Below are positions 54,534-63,669 of a stretch of 64,000 nt of DNA, piece by piece. The position numbers and the translations under genes were made by a program. A model generated the notes under the pieces. That model worked only from the letters and a program-made list of their open reading frames with translations. It was not told the origin of the DNA and did not search any database. Position 1 is the stretch's first letter, and each line of letters opens with the position of its first letter. Origin of the DNA: JARKQH01 sp964631605 (lineage in GTDB: Bacteria; Verrucomicrobiota; Verrucomicrobiia; Limisphaerales; UBA8199); NCBI GenBank assembly GCA_964631605.1, contig CAZVYG010000006.1, positions 1 to 64,000 of the forward strand, given 5' to 3'.

Positions 54534-55652
54534 GTGAAGAAGATTCTCGTTATTGATGATGAAGAGTGGCTGCGCGAGATGGTCCGCATGGCGCTGGCGC
54601 AGAAAGGCTATGAAGTCATCGAGGCGGAGAACGGGGTGGCGGGCATTGAACTGGCGCGCAAGGGGCTGCCGGACCTCATTCTTTGCGACGTGAACATGGA
54701 CAAGGTGGACGGCTACCTGACACTGTCCGAGCTGCGCAACGAGCCGGCCACCGCCTCCATCCCGTTCATTCTAATGACCGGCCTGGCGGACAACGCCGGC
54801 ATGCGGCACGGCATGGAGCTGGGGGCGGACGATTACCTGCCCAAGCCCTTCACCCTGGAGGAGCTTCACGCCGCGGTCGAGGCGCGCTTGCGCAAGGTGC
54901 AGACGCTGCGCGAGGAAGCGGAGCGCAAGCTGGCGGACTTGCGGGACAACATCAGCATGATGCTGCCGCACGAATTGCGCACGCCCCTCAACGGGATTCT
55001 TTCTTACGGCGAACTGCTGGCGACCGATGCCGCGAACCTAAGCCCGGCCGAGGTGGCGGAGATGGGCCAGGTCATTCGGCAGTCGGCCAACCGGCTGCAG
55101 CGGCTGGTGGAAAACTTTCTCATTTACGCCCAGATCGAGCTGCTGGCCGCCGATGCGGGCAAGGTCAACGCCCTCCGCCAGAAACAAACCGAGCAGCCGG
55201 CGGCGCTGATCGCGGAACGGGCGCGCGAGCAGGCGCGCGCAGCCGGGCGCGAGGCCGACCTCGAACTGGACCTGGTTGAGCGCCCCGTTCCAATATCGGC
55301 GGATTACCTGGCGCGGATGGTGGACGAACTGGTGCAAAACGCGTTCAAGTTTTCGGAGCGCAACTCGAAGGTGCGCGTGGCCCTGGCTGAAACGGCCAGC
55401 GGGGGGGTGTCCCTCTGCGTCGAGGATTTTGGGCGCGGGTTTTCGACCGAACACATTCGCCGGATCGGGGCCTACATGCAATTTGACCGGAAGATGCACG
55501 AGCAGCAGGGGCTGGGGCTGGGGCTGGTCATCGCCAAGCGGCTGGCGGAGGTGCACGGGGGCGGCTTGTTCATTCAAAGCGAGCGCGGAGGGTTGACCAG
55601 CGTGGTGGTCACTTTGCCGGGGGCGGTTTCAAGCAACGCGGCGGCGGCTTAG
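54534..55652 (+). CDS. Response regulator-histidine kinase hybrid
   Basis: A 372-residue soluble protein starting at GTG 54534 (VKKILVIDDEEW). It has an N-terminal receiver with phospho-acceptor Asp in LILCDVNMDKVDG and KPF at about 104, a coiled coil (LRKVQTLREEAERKLADLRD), HisKA with His in MLPHELRTPLNGI, and a HATPase (DELVQNAFKFSE, GLGLGLVIAKRL). This is a REC-HK arrangement known from phosphorelay adaptors. Its own receiver may regulate its kinase. No cognate output regulator is adjacent. Confidence 0.9.
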   Translation: MKKILVIDDEEWLREMVRMALAQKGYEVIEAENGVAGIELARKGLPDLILCDVNMDKVDGYLTLSELRNEPATASIPFILMTGLADNAGMRHGMELGADDYLPKPFTLEELHAAVEARLRKVQTLREEAERKLADLRDNISMMLPHELRTPLNGILSYGELLATDAANLSPAEVAEMGQVIRQSANRLQRLVENFLIYAQIELLAADAGKVNALRQKQTEQPAALIAERAREQARAAGREADLELDLVERPVPISADYLARMVDELVQNAFKFSERNSKVRVALAETASGGVSLCVEDFGRGFSTEHIRRIGAYMQFDRKMHEQQGLGLGLVIAKRLAEVHGGGLFIQSERGGLTSVVVTLPGAVSSNAAAA

Positions 55653-55659
55653 CGCCGAG

Positions 55660-56517
55660 TCACTGCGGCCAGAGCGTCAGCTGGCGGGCGTCCAGTTGCC
55701 GGAGCAACAGGGCGGGCAGCCAGTGGAGCAGGACGTAAATCAGGAACACGCCTGCCAGGGGCGCGAAATCAAATTTGCCCGCCCGGAGCGGGAGCCATCG
55801 CAAGGGCGCCAGCAGGCGGCGGGCGGTCAGCGAGATGAACTCCCACAGCGGGCTTCGGCCGAGGTAAACGTAAGTGACAATCAGATGGAGGAACAGGAAC
55901 AGCGGCAGCACCAGTTTAAGGCTCACCACCAGGCCCGCCGCAATCAGCAGCCCCTGCCCGAGCAGATGGCTGAAAGAGCGGGTCTGCGTGGTCACATCCA
56001 GATGGGCCAGGAGAGGATGCAGCGCCAGCCAGAGTCCCGCGGTCAGCATCAACAGCAGACCCAGCCGCAGCCACCAGGGCCAGCGCATGAGCACTCCCAA
56101 ATGCAGCCGGATCAGCTTGCTGATCGGTTCGGTATCGCCGGCGGGTTCGTTCAGCGTTGCAAGCACCGCAAGCCAGAAGTAAACCACCACCAGAACCTGC
56201 AGGAAACTCAGCAGCGAGAATAGGGCGGCCGTGGCGGGAACATCGCTGCGGAAGGTGAGGACCACCAAACCCAGGTCCAGTTTCCCATTCCAGCCGGCCG
56301 GCGCGCCGATGCCCCAATAAATGGCGGCGCGCCCGATCAAAAGCAGCAATAGGGCCAGCGGCATCTGCCAGCCGTGCCGGCGGCTGGGCTGGGCGCGCTT
56401 CAGCGTCCCGGCCAGGGTGGCCGGGGCGGCCCGGTGCAGGGGATCGAACCGGTGGGAGCGCCAGCTCAGCCAGAGAAGCAGAGCGCAGAGGTTTAGAATG
56501 AGATCAATGAGGGCCAT
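55660..56517 (-). CDS. Membrane protein with YggT-like C-terminus
   Basis: A 285-residue protein with seven or eight hydrophobic segments. The last 80 residues (ARRLLAPLRWLPLRAGKFDF then APLAGVFLIYVLLHWLPALL) match the YggT pattern of P-L-P plus D-F-aP before a helix; an earlier half may be a divergent YggT repeat. Family members are linked to turgor and osmotic adaptation, with function poorly known. It lies 63 bases after sucD on the same strand and is convergent with the kinase gene (seven bases). Confidence 0.65.
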   Translation of the reverse strand: MALIDLILNLCALLLWLSWRSHRFDPLHRAAPATLAGTLKRAQPSRRHGWQMPLALLLLLIGRAAIYWGIGAPAGWNGKLDLGLVVLTFRSDVPATAALFSLLSFLQVLVVVYFWLAVLATLNEPAGDTEPISKLIRLHLGVLMRWPWWLRLGLLLMLTAGLWLALHPLLAHLDVTTQTRSFSHLLGQGLLIAAGLVVSLKLVLPLFLFLHLIVTYVYLGRSPLWEFISLTARRLLAPLRWLPLRAGKFDFAPLAGVFLIYVLLHWLPALLLRQLDARQLTLWPQ

Positions 56518-56580
56518 GCGAAAGAGCCGCTTCGAACAGGGGCGGAGCCGGCCAAAGGCCCGCCCGCCGCGGAGGCCACC

Positions 56581-57471
56581 CTACATGATCCGCAGCAGCG
56601 TGTCAGCCATTTCGGAGGGCGTTGGCGCCACGGCGATGCCCGCGGCTTTAAAGGCCTCGATCTTGGCTGCCGCCGTGCCCTTGCCGCCGCTGACGATCGC
56701 CCCGGCATGACCCATCCGGCGGCCGGGCGGCGCGGTCGCGCCCGCAATGAAACCGGCGACAGGCTTCTTGCCGTGTTGGCGGATCCAGGCGGCGGCCTCC
56801 TCCTCGGCAGCGCCGCCGATTTCGCCAATCATGATGATCCCATGCGTGTCAGGGTCGTCGTTGAAGAGTTGAACAATCTCGAGGTGGGAGCTGCCGTTGA
56901 CGGGGTCTCCGCCGATGCCGACGCAGGTGGACTGACCCACGCCCCGACAGGTAAGCTGCCAGACGGCTTCGTAAGTCAGGGTGCCGCTGCGGGAGACCAC
57001 CCCGATGTGACCTTTGCGATGGATGTAACCGGGGGCGATGCCGATGCGGCAGCCGCCGTGAGAATCGGGTCCCTCGCCGGGAGTAACGATGCCGGGGCAG
57101 TTGGGCCCGATCAAACGCGTCTTACGCCCCGCCATGGCGGCTTTGACTTTAACCATGTCATTGACCGGAATGCCTTCGGTGATGCAAACCACCAGGTCAA
57201 GCCCTGCGTCCACTCCCTCGAGGATGGCATCCGCAGCGAAGGCGGGCGGGACAAACACGGCCGAGGCAGTGGCGCCGGTCTCCCGCATGGCTTCCGCGAC
57301 GGTGTCGAAGATGGGGACTTTGCCTTCGAATACCTGGCCGCCTTTGCCGGGGGTGACGCCGGCGACGATTGGCGTGCCGTAAGCCAGGCTGAGGCGGGCA
57401 TGGCGTCCGCCAAACTCGCCCGTAATGCCCTGAACCAGAACGCGGGTGTTGCTATCAACGAGGATGGACAT
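56581..57471 (-). CDS. sucD: Succinate-CoA ligase subunit alpha
   Basis: TCA-cycle enzyme subunit that binds CoA and carries the phosphohistidine in interconverting succinyl-CoA and succinate. The start at 57471 (MSILVDSNTRVLVQGITGEF) gives 296 residues, as usual. The CoA-binding Rossmann fold is followed by GPNCPGIVTPGE, and the phosphohistidine lies in GHAGAIVSGGKG. It pairs with sucC directly upstream (31 bases). Confidence 0.96.
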   Translation of the reverse strand: MSILVDSNTRVLVQGITGEFGGRHARLSLAYGTPIVAGVTPGKGGQVFEGKVPIFDTVAEAMRETGATASAVFVPPAFAADAILEGVDAGLDLVVCITEGIPVNDMVKVKAAMAGRKTRLIGPNCPGIVTPGEGPDSHGGCRIGIAPGYIHRKGHIGVVSRSGTLTYEAVWQLTCRGVGQSTCVGIGGDPVNGSSHLEIVQLFNDDPDTHGIIMIGEIGGAAEEEAAAWIRQHGKKPVAGFIAGATAPPGRRMGHAGAIVSGGKGTAAAKIEAFKAAGIAVAPTPSEMADTLLRIM

Positions 57472-57502
57472 GGGGGAATCCCAAGTGGGGTTGAGAGTTG
57501 GT

Positions 57503-58711
57503 TTACCGCCCGGTGGCGGCCCGAACGACTTTTTGCGCCGCATCGGCCATCGAGTCGCCCCGCAACAGCGGGAGCCCGGATTGGGCGAGAGTTTGGTTGC
57601 CGGCCTGAACGTTATTGCCCTCGAGTCGCACCACCAAGGGCAGTTGCAAGCCCGTTTCCTTAACAGCGGCAACAATGCCGGTGGCGATGACGTTGCAATC
57701 CATGATGCCGCCAAAAATATTCACCAGAATCGCCTTCACATTCGGGTCCTGGAGAATGATTTTGAATGCGGCGGTGACCTGTTCCCGGCTGGCGCCGCCG
57801 CCGACATCCAGGAAGTTGGCGGGCTGGCCACCGTGATGTTGAATGATGTCCATTGTCGCCATGGCTAGCCCGGCGCCGTTGACCAGGCAGGCGATATTGC
57901 CGTCCAACTTGATGTAATTGAGGTTGAACTTGCTGGCTTCGATCTCGAGCGGGGCCTCCTCGCCCAGGTCGCGCATGGCCTGAAGGTCCGGGTGGCGGAA
58001 CAAGGCGTTGTCGTCGAGCGAGATCTTGGCGTCCACGGCCTGTAGCGCGAGTTTGCCCTCGGGAGTGAGGATGATGCAGAGGGGGTTGATTTCAACCAGC
58101 GAGGCGTCGCATTCCCACCACGTACGATACACGCCCTGAAGCAGCCTGGCGCCCAAGCTGATGAGTTCCCCGCGCAAACCCAGCGCCACCGCCACTTTCC
58201 GTGCCTGGTAGGGCATGAGCCCGAGAGCCGGGTCCACCGACTCCTTGACGATCTTTTCCGGCGCCCGGGCGGCCACCTCTTCGATGTCCATGCCGCCCTC
58301 GGTGCTGGCCATCAATACCGGCCGGGCGAGCGAGCGGTCGAGCAGGACGGCCAGGTACAGCTCCTTTTGGATATTGGGGGCGGCGGCGATGATGAGTTTG
58401 CGGACGCGGCGGCCTTCGGGGCCGGTTTGTTTGGTGACCAACACATTGCCCAGCATGGCGGCGGCGGCCGTCTGCACCTCATCGGCATTCTTGAAGAGCT
58501 TTACCCCGCCCTGGTAGCCCGTCGTGAACGTGCCTTTACCGCGGCCGCCGGCGTGGATTTGGGATTTGACGGCGACGAGCCTTGCCCCCTGGGCCAGCAG
58601 GTTTTCGGCGATGGCGCGGGCGGCTTCGGGGGTGTCGCAGACGCCGCCGGGAGGGACGTTGACACCGCGGGCGGCCAGCAATTCTTTAGCCTGGTATTCG
58701 TGGAGGTTCAT
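57503..58711 (-). CDS. sucC: Succinate-CoA ligase subunit beta
   Basis: Nucleotide-binding subunit of succinyl-CoA synthetase. The start at 58711 (MNLHEYQAKELLAARGVNVP) gives 402 residues. The ATP-grasp domain (VAVKSQIHAGGRGKGTF, then LVEINPL) and the C-terminal ligase domain (GGASREQVTAAFKIILQDPN, INIFGGI-like VNIFGGIMDCN) fit SucC fully. ADP versus GDP preference cannot be told. It precedes sucD and follows gltA on the same strand (93 bases after gltA). Confidence 0.97.
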   Translation of the reverse strand: MNLHEYQAKELLAARGVNVPPGGVCDTPEAARAIAENLLAQGARLVAVKSQIHAGGRGKGTFTTGYQGGVKLFKNADEVQTAAAAMLGNVLVTKQTGPEGRRVRKLIIAAAPNIQKELYLAVLLDRSLARPVLMASTEGGMDIEEVAARAPEKIVKESVDPALGLMPYQARKVAVALGLRGELISLGARLLQGVYRTWWECDASLVEINPLCIILTPEGKLALQAVDAKISLDDNALFRHPDLQAMRDLGEEAPLEIEASKFNLNYIKLDGNIACLVNGAGLAMATMDIIQHHGGQPANFLDVGGGASREQVTAAFKIILQDPNVKAILVNIFGGIMDCNVIATGIVAAVKETGLQLPLVVRLEGNNVQAGNQTLAQSGLPLLRGDSMADAAQKVVRAATGR

Positions 58712-58804
58712 GCGCGGAGCCGGCAACATGGGTCCCCGGCCCCGGTGCAACCGCGGGCGCGCCGAAGGCGCGGTGGGGAGTGAAAGCCACCGGCGGGAGG
58801 GGGC

Positions 58805-60094
58805 TTACTTTCGTTCTTTGATCGGCGTGTAATGATTGAGCGTGGGACCCGTGTAAATCTGGCGGGGACGGTAAATCCGGGTTTGGGGGTGCTCCATGAC
58901 TTCCTTGTAATTGGCAATCCAGCCGGGCATGCGCCCGATGGCAAAGATGACGGTGAACATTTCGACCGGAATGCCGATGGCGCGCATGATGATGCCGCTG
59001 TAGAAATCCACGTTGGGATAGAGTTTGCGCTCGACAAAATAGGAGTCTTTGAGCGCGACTTCCTCCAGGTGCTTGGCAATGTCAAGCAACGGGTCGGTAA
59101 TGTGGAGTTTCTCGAGCAACTGGTCGCAAACGCGTTTGATGATTTTGGCGCGCGGGTCGTAGTTTTTATACACGCGGTGACCGAACCCCATGAGGCGCTT
59201 GCCGCTGTTCTTGTCCTTGGCGGCGGCGATGAACTTCGAGCCATCGTCGCCTTCGCGGTGAATGGCTTCGAGCATTTCCAGGACGGCCTGGTTGGCGCCG
59301 CCATGCAGGGGGCCCCAGAGGGCGCAGACGCCGGCGGCGGCGCTGGCAAAGAGGTTGGCGCGGCTCGAGGCCACCATGCGGACGGTGGCGGTGGAGCAGT
59401 TTTGCTCGTGATCGGCGTGCAGCAGGAAGATCAGGTCCAGGGCTTTGACAGCCTCGGGCTTGAGATCGTACTCCTGGTACGGCAGCGAAAACATCATGTG
59501 GAGGAAGTTCGCGGTGTATTTTAGGTCCGGTTTGGGATAGATGATGGGCAGGCCGCGCGACATCCGGTAGGCATACGCGGCAATCGTCCGGACCTTGGAC
59601 AGGAGGCGGGCCGCCTGCACCACGAAGGTGTTTCGACTGTCCGGCCCGAACAGCTCCGGGTAAAAGCAACTGGCGGCATTGATCATGGACGAGAGAATCG
59701 CCATGGGATGCGCGTGCGTGGGGAAGCCCTCGAAATGGTGCTTCATCGCCTCATTGAGCAGCTCGTTTTCGGTCAGGAGGTCCGAGAATCGGCGCAACTC
59801 GGCGCTGGTGGGCAAATGCCCGAAAATGATGAGGTGGGCCACTTCGATGAAGGTGGATTTCTCGGCGAGTTCCTCGATGGGAATGCCGCGGTAACGCAGG
59901 ATGCCTTTTTCGCCGTCAATAAAAGTGATGCTGCTCTGACAGGACCCCGTGTTGGCATAACCGTCGTCCAGCGTGATATAGCCCGATTCGTTGCGGAGAT
60001 TGGAAATGTCAATCGCCCGCTCCTGCTCGGTGCCCACGACAACCGGAAGATTATAGGTTTTCCCGTCCAGTTTGAGTTCGGCAGTCTTATCCAT
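58805..60094 (-). CDS. gltA: Citrate synthase
   Basis: Condenses acetyl-CoA and oxaloacetate, opening the TCA cycle. The start at 60094 (MDKTAELKLDGKTYNLPVVV) gives 429 residues, typical of the type II hexameric enzyme of Gram-negative bacteria. Active-site blocks are present: LHADHEQNCSTATVRMVASS, WGPLHGGANQAVLEML, and MGFGHRVYKNYDPRA, with a C-terminal VDFYSGI and ARQIY-like RPRQIYTGP. It leads the minus-strand TCA block with sucC and sucD. It is divergent from the amidase gene, with 110 bases between starts. Confidence 0.97.
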   Translation of the reverse strand: MDKTAELKLDGKTYNLPVVVGTEQERAIDISNLRNESGYITLDDGYANTGSCQSSITFIDGEKGILRYRGIPIEELAEKSTFIEVAHLIIFGHLPTSAELRRFSDLLTENELLNEAMKHHFEGFPTHAHPMAILSSMINAASCFYPELFGPDSRNTFVVQAARLLSKVRTIAAYAYRMSRGLPIIYPKPDLKYTANFLHMMFSLPYQEYDLKPEAVKALDLIFLLHADHEQNCSTATVRMVASSRANLFASAAAGVCALWGPLHGGANQAVLEMLEAIHREGDDGSKFIAAAKDKNSGKRLMGFGHRVYKNYDPRAKIIKRVCDQLLEKLHITDPLLDIAKHLEEVALKDSYFVERKLYPNVDFYSGIIMRAIGIPVEMFTVIFAIGRMPGWIANYKEVMEHPQTRIYRPRQIYTGPTLNHYTPIKERK

Positions 60095-60204
60095 ACCAGT
60101 AGCTAGAGATTTTGTTTCGCGGTACTCAGGTTCATCAACAGCGGCAATACTCAAAATTATTCCATCGCGCGATAAGGCCTGCAATCCTAAACTTCAAAAT
60201 CTGA

Positions 60205-61359
60205 ATGAATTCGGTTTTCAAATGCCCATCGGCCGCGGCGCGGGGAGGGACCGCGGCCGGTCGCGGCGCGGTCGCGCGGCCGGAGAAGCCGGGTCCGTGG
60301 CCAACGGCGCGAACACCAGCCATGCAGCCCTGCGGCGCGGCCACGCCCAGGGACGCCAGATTTGCCCTGTGGCGGCGGCAGACCTCCCGGTTTGGCGTGG
60401 CGCTGGTCTTGGGGGCCGGTGTTTGGCTGCTGCAAGCGCCGGCGCAGGCGGCAACGCCGGTCACCATTGCGGGCAAGCCGCATGTCCGGCTGGCCGATTG
60501 GGCTCGCGAAAAGGGATTGACGGTGAGTTGGATCAAGCCGGACAAGGCACTCCAACTGAGCCGGCCCGGGGTCCGGATCCTGTTGAACGTCAACTCACGG
60601 GAGATCGAGGTGAACTCGGTGCGCGTTTGGATGTTGTTGCCGGCAATTCAATACCAGGGACGTATGTATTTATCGCAACTGGATGCGAAGACGACTTTGG
60701 AGCCACTGCTGTCTCCGCCACGACAGGCGGCGGGCTCGAAAATCCGCACCATCTGCCTCGACCCCGGCCATGGCGGCGCCGACCCGGGGCACCAGTCCGG
60801 TTCCCGCCAGGAAAAGCACTACACGCTCCTGCTGGCGGAAGAGTTGCGGCAACAACTGTCGCAGGCAGGATTCCGAGTGACGCTGACGCGAACGCGCGAC
60901 GTCGCGGTGGACCTTTCGGCCCGGACCAAGCTGGCCAACAGCCGAAAGGCCGATTTATTCCTGAGCCTGCACTTTAACGCAACGGATGGCGCGGCAAGTT
61001 CGGTTCAGGGGGTGGAAGTTTATTGTCTGACGCCGGCGGGAGCCAGTTCGACCAACGCCCGGGGAAACGGAGGAGATACCCAGGCGACCGCGGGCAATAC
61101 GACGGACGCAAAGAACACCCTCCTGGCCTACCAGATTCAAAAAGCCCTGGTGCAGGGTCTGCAAACGGAAGACCGCGGGGTTCGCCGGGCGCGATTCGCG
61201 GTGCTGCGGGAGGCCGGCATGCCGGCGGTGTTGATCGAGGCCGGCTTCATGTCTCACCCGGTCGAAGGCCGGAAAATTCTGAGCGCGGCGCATCGGCGGA
61301 CGATCGCAAAGGCAATCGTCACCGGTGTCCAGTCTTACCGAAAATCCGTTGGGGGATAG
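60205..61359 (+). CDS. N-acetylmuramoyl-L-alanine amidase, AmiC-like
   Basis: A 384-residue exported enzyme that cuts the MurNAc-L-Ala bond of peptidoglycan. The zinc site is complete: DPGHGG (first His), Glu in RQEKHYTLLLAEEL, and SLHFNA (second His); catalytic Glu lies in VLIEAGFMSH. The N-terminal half (about residues 85-165, VTIAGKPHVRLADWAREKGL) resembles a copper-amine-oxidase-like/AMIN substitute domain. The hydrophobic export segment (FGVALVLGAGVWLLQAPAQA) starts about 63 residues from the ATG at 60205; ATG 60322 would leave a more normal leader. The third amidase in this window. Confidence 0.87.
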   Translation: MNSVFKCPSAAARGGTAAGRGAVARPEKPGPWPTARTPAMQPCGAATPRDARFALWRRQTSRFGVALVLGAGVWLLQAPAQAATPVTIAGKPHVRLADWAREKGLTVSWIKPDKALQLSRPGVRILLNVNSREIEVNSVRVWMLLPAIQYQGRMYLSQLDAKTTLEPLLSPPRQAAGSKIRTICLDPGHGGADPGHQSGSRQEKHYTLLLAEELRQQLSQAGFRVTLTRTRDVAVDLSARTKLANSRKADLFLSLHFNATDGAASSVQGVEVYCLTPAGASSTNARGNGGDTQATAGNTTDAKNTLLAYQIQKALVQGLQTEDRGVRRARFAVLREAGMPAVLIEAGFMSHPVEGRKILSAAHRRTIAKAIVTGVQSYRKSVGG

Positions 61360-61453
61360 GCGCCCAAGGGTCCGAAGACAAGCCCGCCGGCGCCCAAGAC
61401 CGCCGCGCAAAAGATGATTTTGACAGGAGCGCCGGTTGATCTAGGTTCGCCCG

Positions 61454-62008
61454 GTGAGCATTGTAACCAAGACCGGCGACTGCGGAACCACCGCCTTGAT
61501 GTACAACCGGCGGGTGTCCAAGAGCCATCCGCGAGTGGAAGCCTATGGCACGGTGGATGAACTAAACGCCGCGCTGGGGTTGGGCCGGGCGCTGGCTGAC
61601 GATCCCTTCGTGCGGCGACAGCTCGAGGCCATCCAGCGGGACCTGGTGAAACTCATGGGGGAGCTGGCGACCGCGCCGGAGGACTTGCAGCGGTATGTGC
61701 GGGATGGTTTCCCTCGAGTCACCCCATCAACGACGGCGGCGCTGGAAACGGCGGTTCAAGAGCTGGAGGCCGCGCAGGGGCAGTTTCGCGACTGGGCGAT
61801 GCCCGGGGCCAATGCGGGGGCGGCGGCGCTGGACCTGGCCCGCACCATTTGCCGGCGGGCGGAGCGTGGGGTGTGCGCGCTGCACGAGAGCGGCCAACTT
61901 CAAAACGCCGAGATCATTGTTTACCTCAATCGGCTTTCGGATTTGTTGTGGCTTCTGGCCCGGCGCGCGGAGAACGCGGGCCAGGCCTCGAATTCGGCCC
62001 GGGCTTGA
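61454..62008 (+). CDS. pduO: Cob(I)alamin adenosyltransferase, PduO type
   Basis: Transfers adenosyl from ATP to cob(I)alamin to make coenzyme B12. The 184-residue protein starts with GTG (61454). PduO hallmarks: TKTGDCGTTALMYNRRVSKS (N-terminal ATP loop), YGTVDELNAALGL, RTICRRAERGVCALHE and YLNRLSDLLWLLARR. Length fits the trimeric enzyme. No B12-dependent mutase or riboswitch is nearby, so its target cofactor user lies elsewhere. Confidence 0.93.
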   Translation: MSIVTKTGDCGTTALMYNRRVSKSHPRVEAYGTVDELNAALGLGRALADDPFVRRQLEAIQRDLVKLMGELATAPEDLQRYVRDGFPRVTPSTTAALETAVQELEAAQGQFRDWAMPGANAGAAALDLARTICRRAERGVCALHESGQLQNAEIIVYLNRLSDLLWLLARRAENAGQASNSARA

Positions 62009-62197
62009 GTCCGGGAGCTGACTTGGGGCGGGGTCGAGCGGCTCAGTCGGCGGCGGGCGCGGGAGGGGAGGCGCGGTTGCTGGGGCAGCAGGCCGTCACC
62101 AGGGGCCAGAGCTCCGCAAACCCACCGGCCTTTATCAGCGGTTTGGAGGCAGAAAAGTAACCGGGCATTTCAGACTGGCGCCGGTCCTGACGAGCCT

Positions 62198-62236
62198 TCC
62201 TTGGGAAAGGGACCAAGGATTTACCTTTCCTTATTT
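62198..62236 (+). terminator. Probable terminator downstream of pduO
   Basis: TCCTTGG (62198-62204) and CCAAGGA (62213-62219) form a 7-bp stem with an 8-base loop, followed by TTTACCTTTCCTTATTT, a T-rich tract. It lies about 190 bases after the pduO stop. Alternatively the symmetrical site may bind a protein near the sigma-54-like promoter. Confidence 0.5.
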
Positions 62237-62251
62237 GGCAGGCGGCATGCT
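62235..62251 (+). promoter_or_regulatory. Candidate sigma-54 (-24/-12) promoter
   Basis: TTGGCAGGCGGCATGCT fits the RpoN consensus TTGGCACG-N4-TTGCW with two mismatches and exact GG-N10-GC spacing. It lies about 100 bases before the receiver gene start at 62338. RpoN is encoded in this window. A match of this quality can occur by chance in GC-rich DNA. Confidence 0.4.
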
Positions 62252-62337
62252 GCAACTAGAATGGACCACCGGCGCGTTCCAGGCGCCCGGTGAGCTTCGG
62301 GATGTTTCGCTGGATATGGAAGCCATTGGGTTAGAGT

Positions 62338-63669
62338 ATGATATCTGCCGATTTAGCAGGGAACACCAAGACCGTCGTTCTGGTGGACGACGACCCGTCA
62401 ACCGCGAATTTGTACAGTAATCGGTTGCGGCAGGCTGGTTTCAGGACGACGTCGGCGGGGGCCGCGGAGGAGGCGTTCGAGGCGCTTCCGGACCTGCAGG
62501 CAGATTTGATCATTATTGACCTGATGCTGCCGGGGCGTAGGGGATTTCAAGCACTCGAAGCAATCCGCGCGGATACCCGCCACAAAAGCACCCCCGTGCT
62601 GGTGCTTTCGAATGCCTATCTTCCCGAGCTGACGCAGAGAGCACTGAGAGTCGGCGGCAACAAAGCAGTGCCCCTGTCGCTATGTACCTCATACGAGCTG
62701 ATTTCCGCTTCCCGCCAACTGGTGGGCATCGCAGCGGCTGACGAAACCGTGGAGGTCCCGGTTCAGGAGGATGGCACAACGGAGCACTCGGACAGAGACC
62801 TGAAGGAGGCGGGGCGCTGTGCGATGGGAGAAATCCGGGAAAACTGTGTCCGTTATGTGAAGGAGGCCGGGACCGAGGCGGGCAATGAGTACCTGGGCAA
62901 GCTGTATCAGAATCTTCATGCGCTCACCGCCCGTGCCGGTCTGGGGGACTGCTGGAAAATCGCCCAGTTGACTGGCGCGCTGGAGGCCATGCTGTTTGAG
63001 CATGTGTCGCGGTCGAATGCCGCCCTGCCTCCCTCTTCCATGAAGACGCTGGTCAAGGCGGTGGAGTGCCTGGAACGGTTGCTGGGGAGCGGGAACACGG
63101 GCGCAGGCGAATTGCCGTACACCGCGAGGGTCCTGCTGGTGGATGATGACATGGTGTGCAACATGGCTAATGAAGTGGCGCTCAAGCGCGCCAACTACGA
63201 CACCGCCCGGGCCACGGACGGGGGTGAGGCCCTGATGCTGTTGAGCGAAAACGACTTTGACCTGATTCTGCTCGACATCAACATGCCTGGCATGAACGGG
63301 CTGGAGGTATGCGAGCGGCTGCGTCGTATTCCGCGACACCAGAACACGCCCGTGATATTTGTCACGCTTAGCAGTGATTTTGAGAGCCGGGCGCAGAGTA
63401 TGCTGAGCGGGGGAAACGACCTGATCTCGAAGCCGATCTCGCCTCTGGAACTGATCGTCAAAGCGACGGTGTTCCTGTTGAGCATGCCCAAGCCCGCGGT
63501 GCGGAGGCCTCGGCAGCCGGGGGCAGGCGAAAGCCCTCCCCAATCCCCCCCGTGTCGGCGCCAGCCACGGAAAGCGCTCCCGCCCCTGCGACGTCGTCCG
63601 GCACAGCCGAGGAAACCGCCGGCCTCGAGGGCCACGCCAGTTCGGCGCATACGCTGCAGGAAACGGTGA
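62338..63669 (+). CDS. REC-Hpt-like-REC signalling protein, frame-broken C-terminus
   Basis: Phosphorelay-type protein. The first receiver has phospho-acceptor Asp in LIIIDLMLPGRRG (residue about 61) but lacks an evident KP near its end. An Hpt-like helix bundle follows (LYQNLHALTARAG with a possible phosphohistidine, then TGALEAMLFE). The second receiver (VLLVDDDMVC, LILLDINMPGMNG, SKPISP) is complete and ends near residue 385. From about 63486 this frame yields a basic Pro/Arg-rich tail typical of wrong-frame GC-rich sequence, stopping at 63669. Coding continues in another frame from the run of seven C at 63545-63551, so the natural product probably extends past 64000. Confidence 0.8.
   Translation: MISADLAGNTKTVVLVDDDPSTANLYSNRLRQAGFRTTSAGAAEEAFEALPDLQADLIIIDLMLPGRRGFQALEAIRADTRHKSTPVLVLSNAYLPELTQRALRVGGNKAVPLSLCTSYELISASRQLVGIAAADETVEVPVQEDGTTEHSDRDLKEAGRCAMGEIRENCVRYVKEAGTEAGNEYLGKLYQNLHALTARAGLGDCWKIAQLTGALEAMLFEHVSRSNAALPPSSMKTLVKAVECLERLLGSGNTGAGELPYTARVLLVDDDMVCNMANEVALKRANYDTARATDGGEALMLLSENDFDLILLDINMPGMNGLEVCERLRRIPRHQNTPVIFVTLSSDFESRAQSMLSGGNDLISKPISPLELIVKATVFLLSMPKPAVRRPRQPGAGESPPQSPPCRRQPRKALPPLRRRPAQPRKPPASRATPVRRIRCRKR

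Larger units (their letters stand above)
62009..62337. other. Intergenic region with terminator and promoter candidates
   Basis: 329 bases between pduO and the receiver gene. A terminator-like hairpin (62198-62219) is followed by a sigma-54-like site (62235-62251). The first 180 bases hold no recognisable element. Confidence 0.5.
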
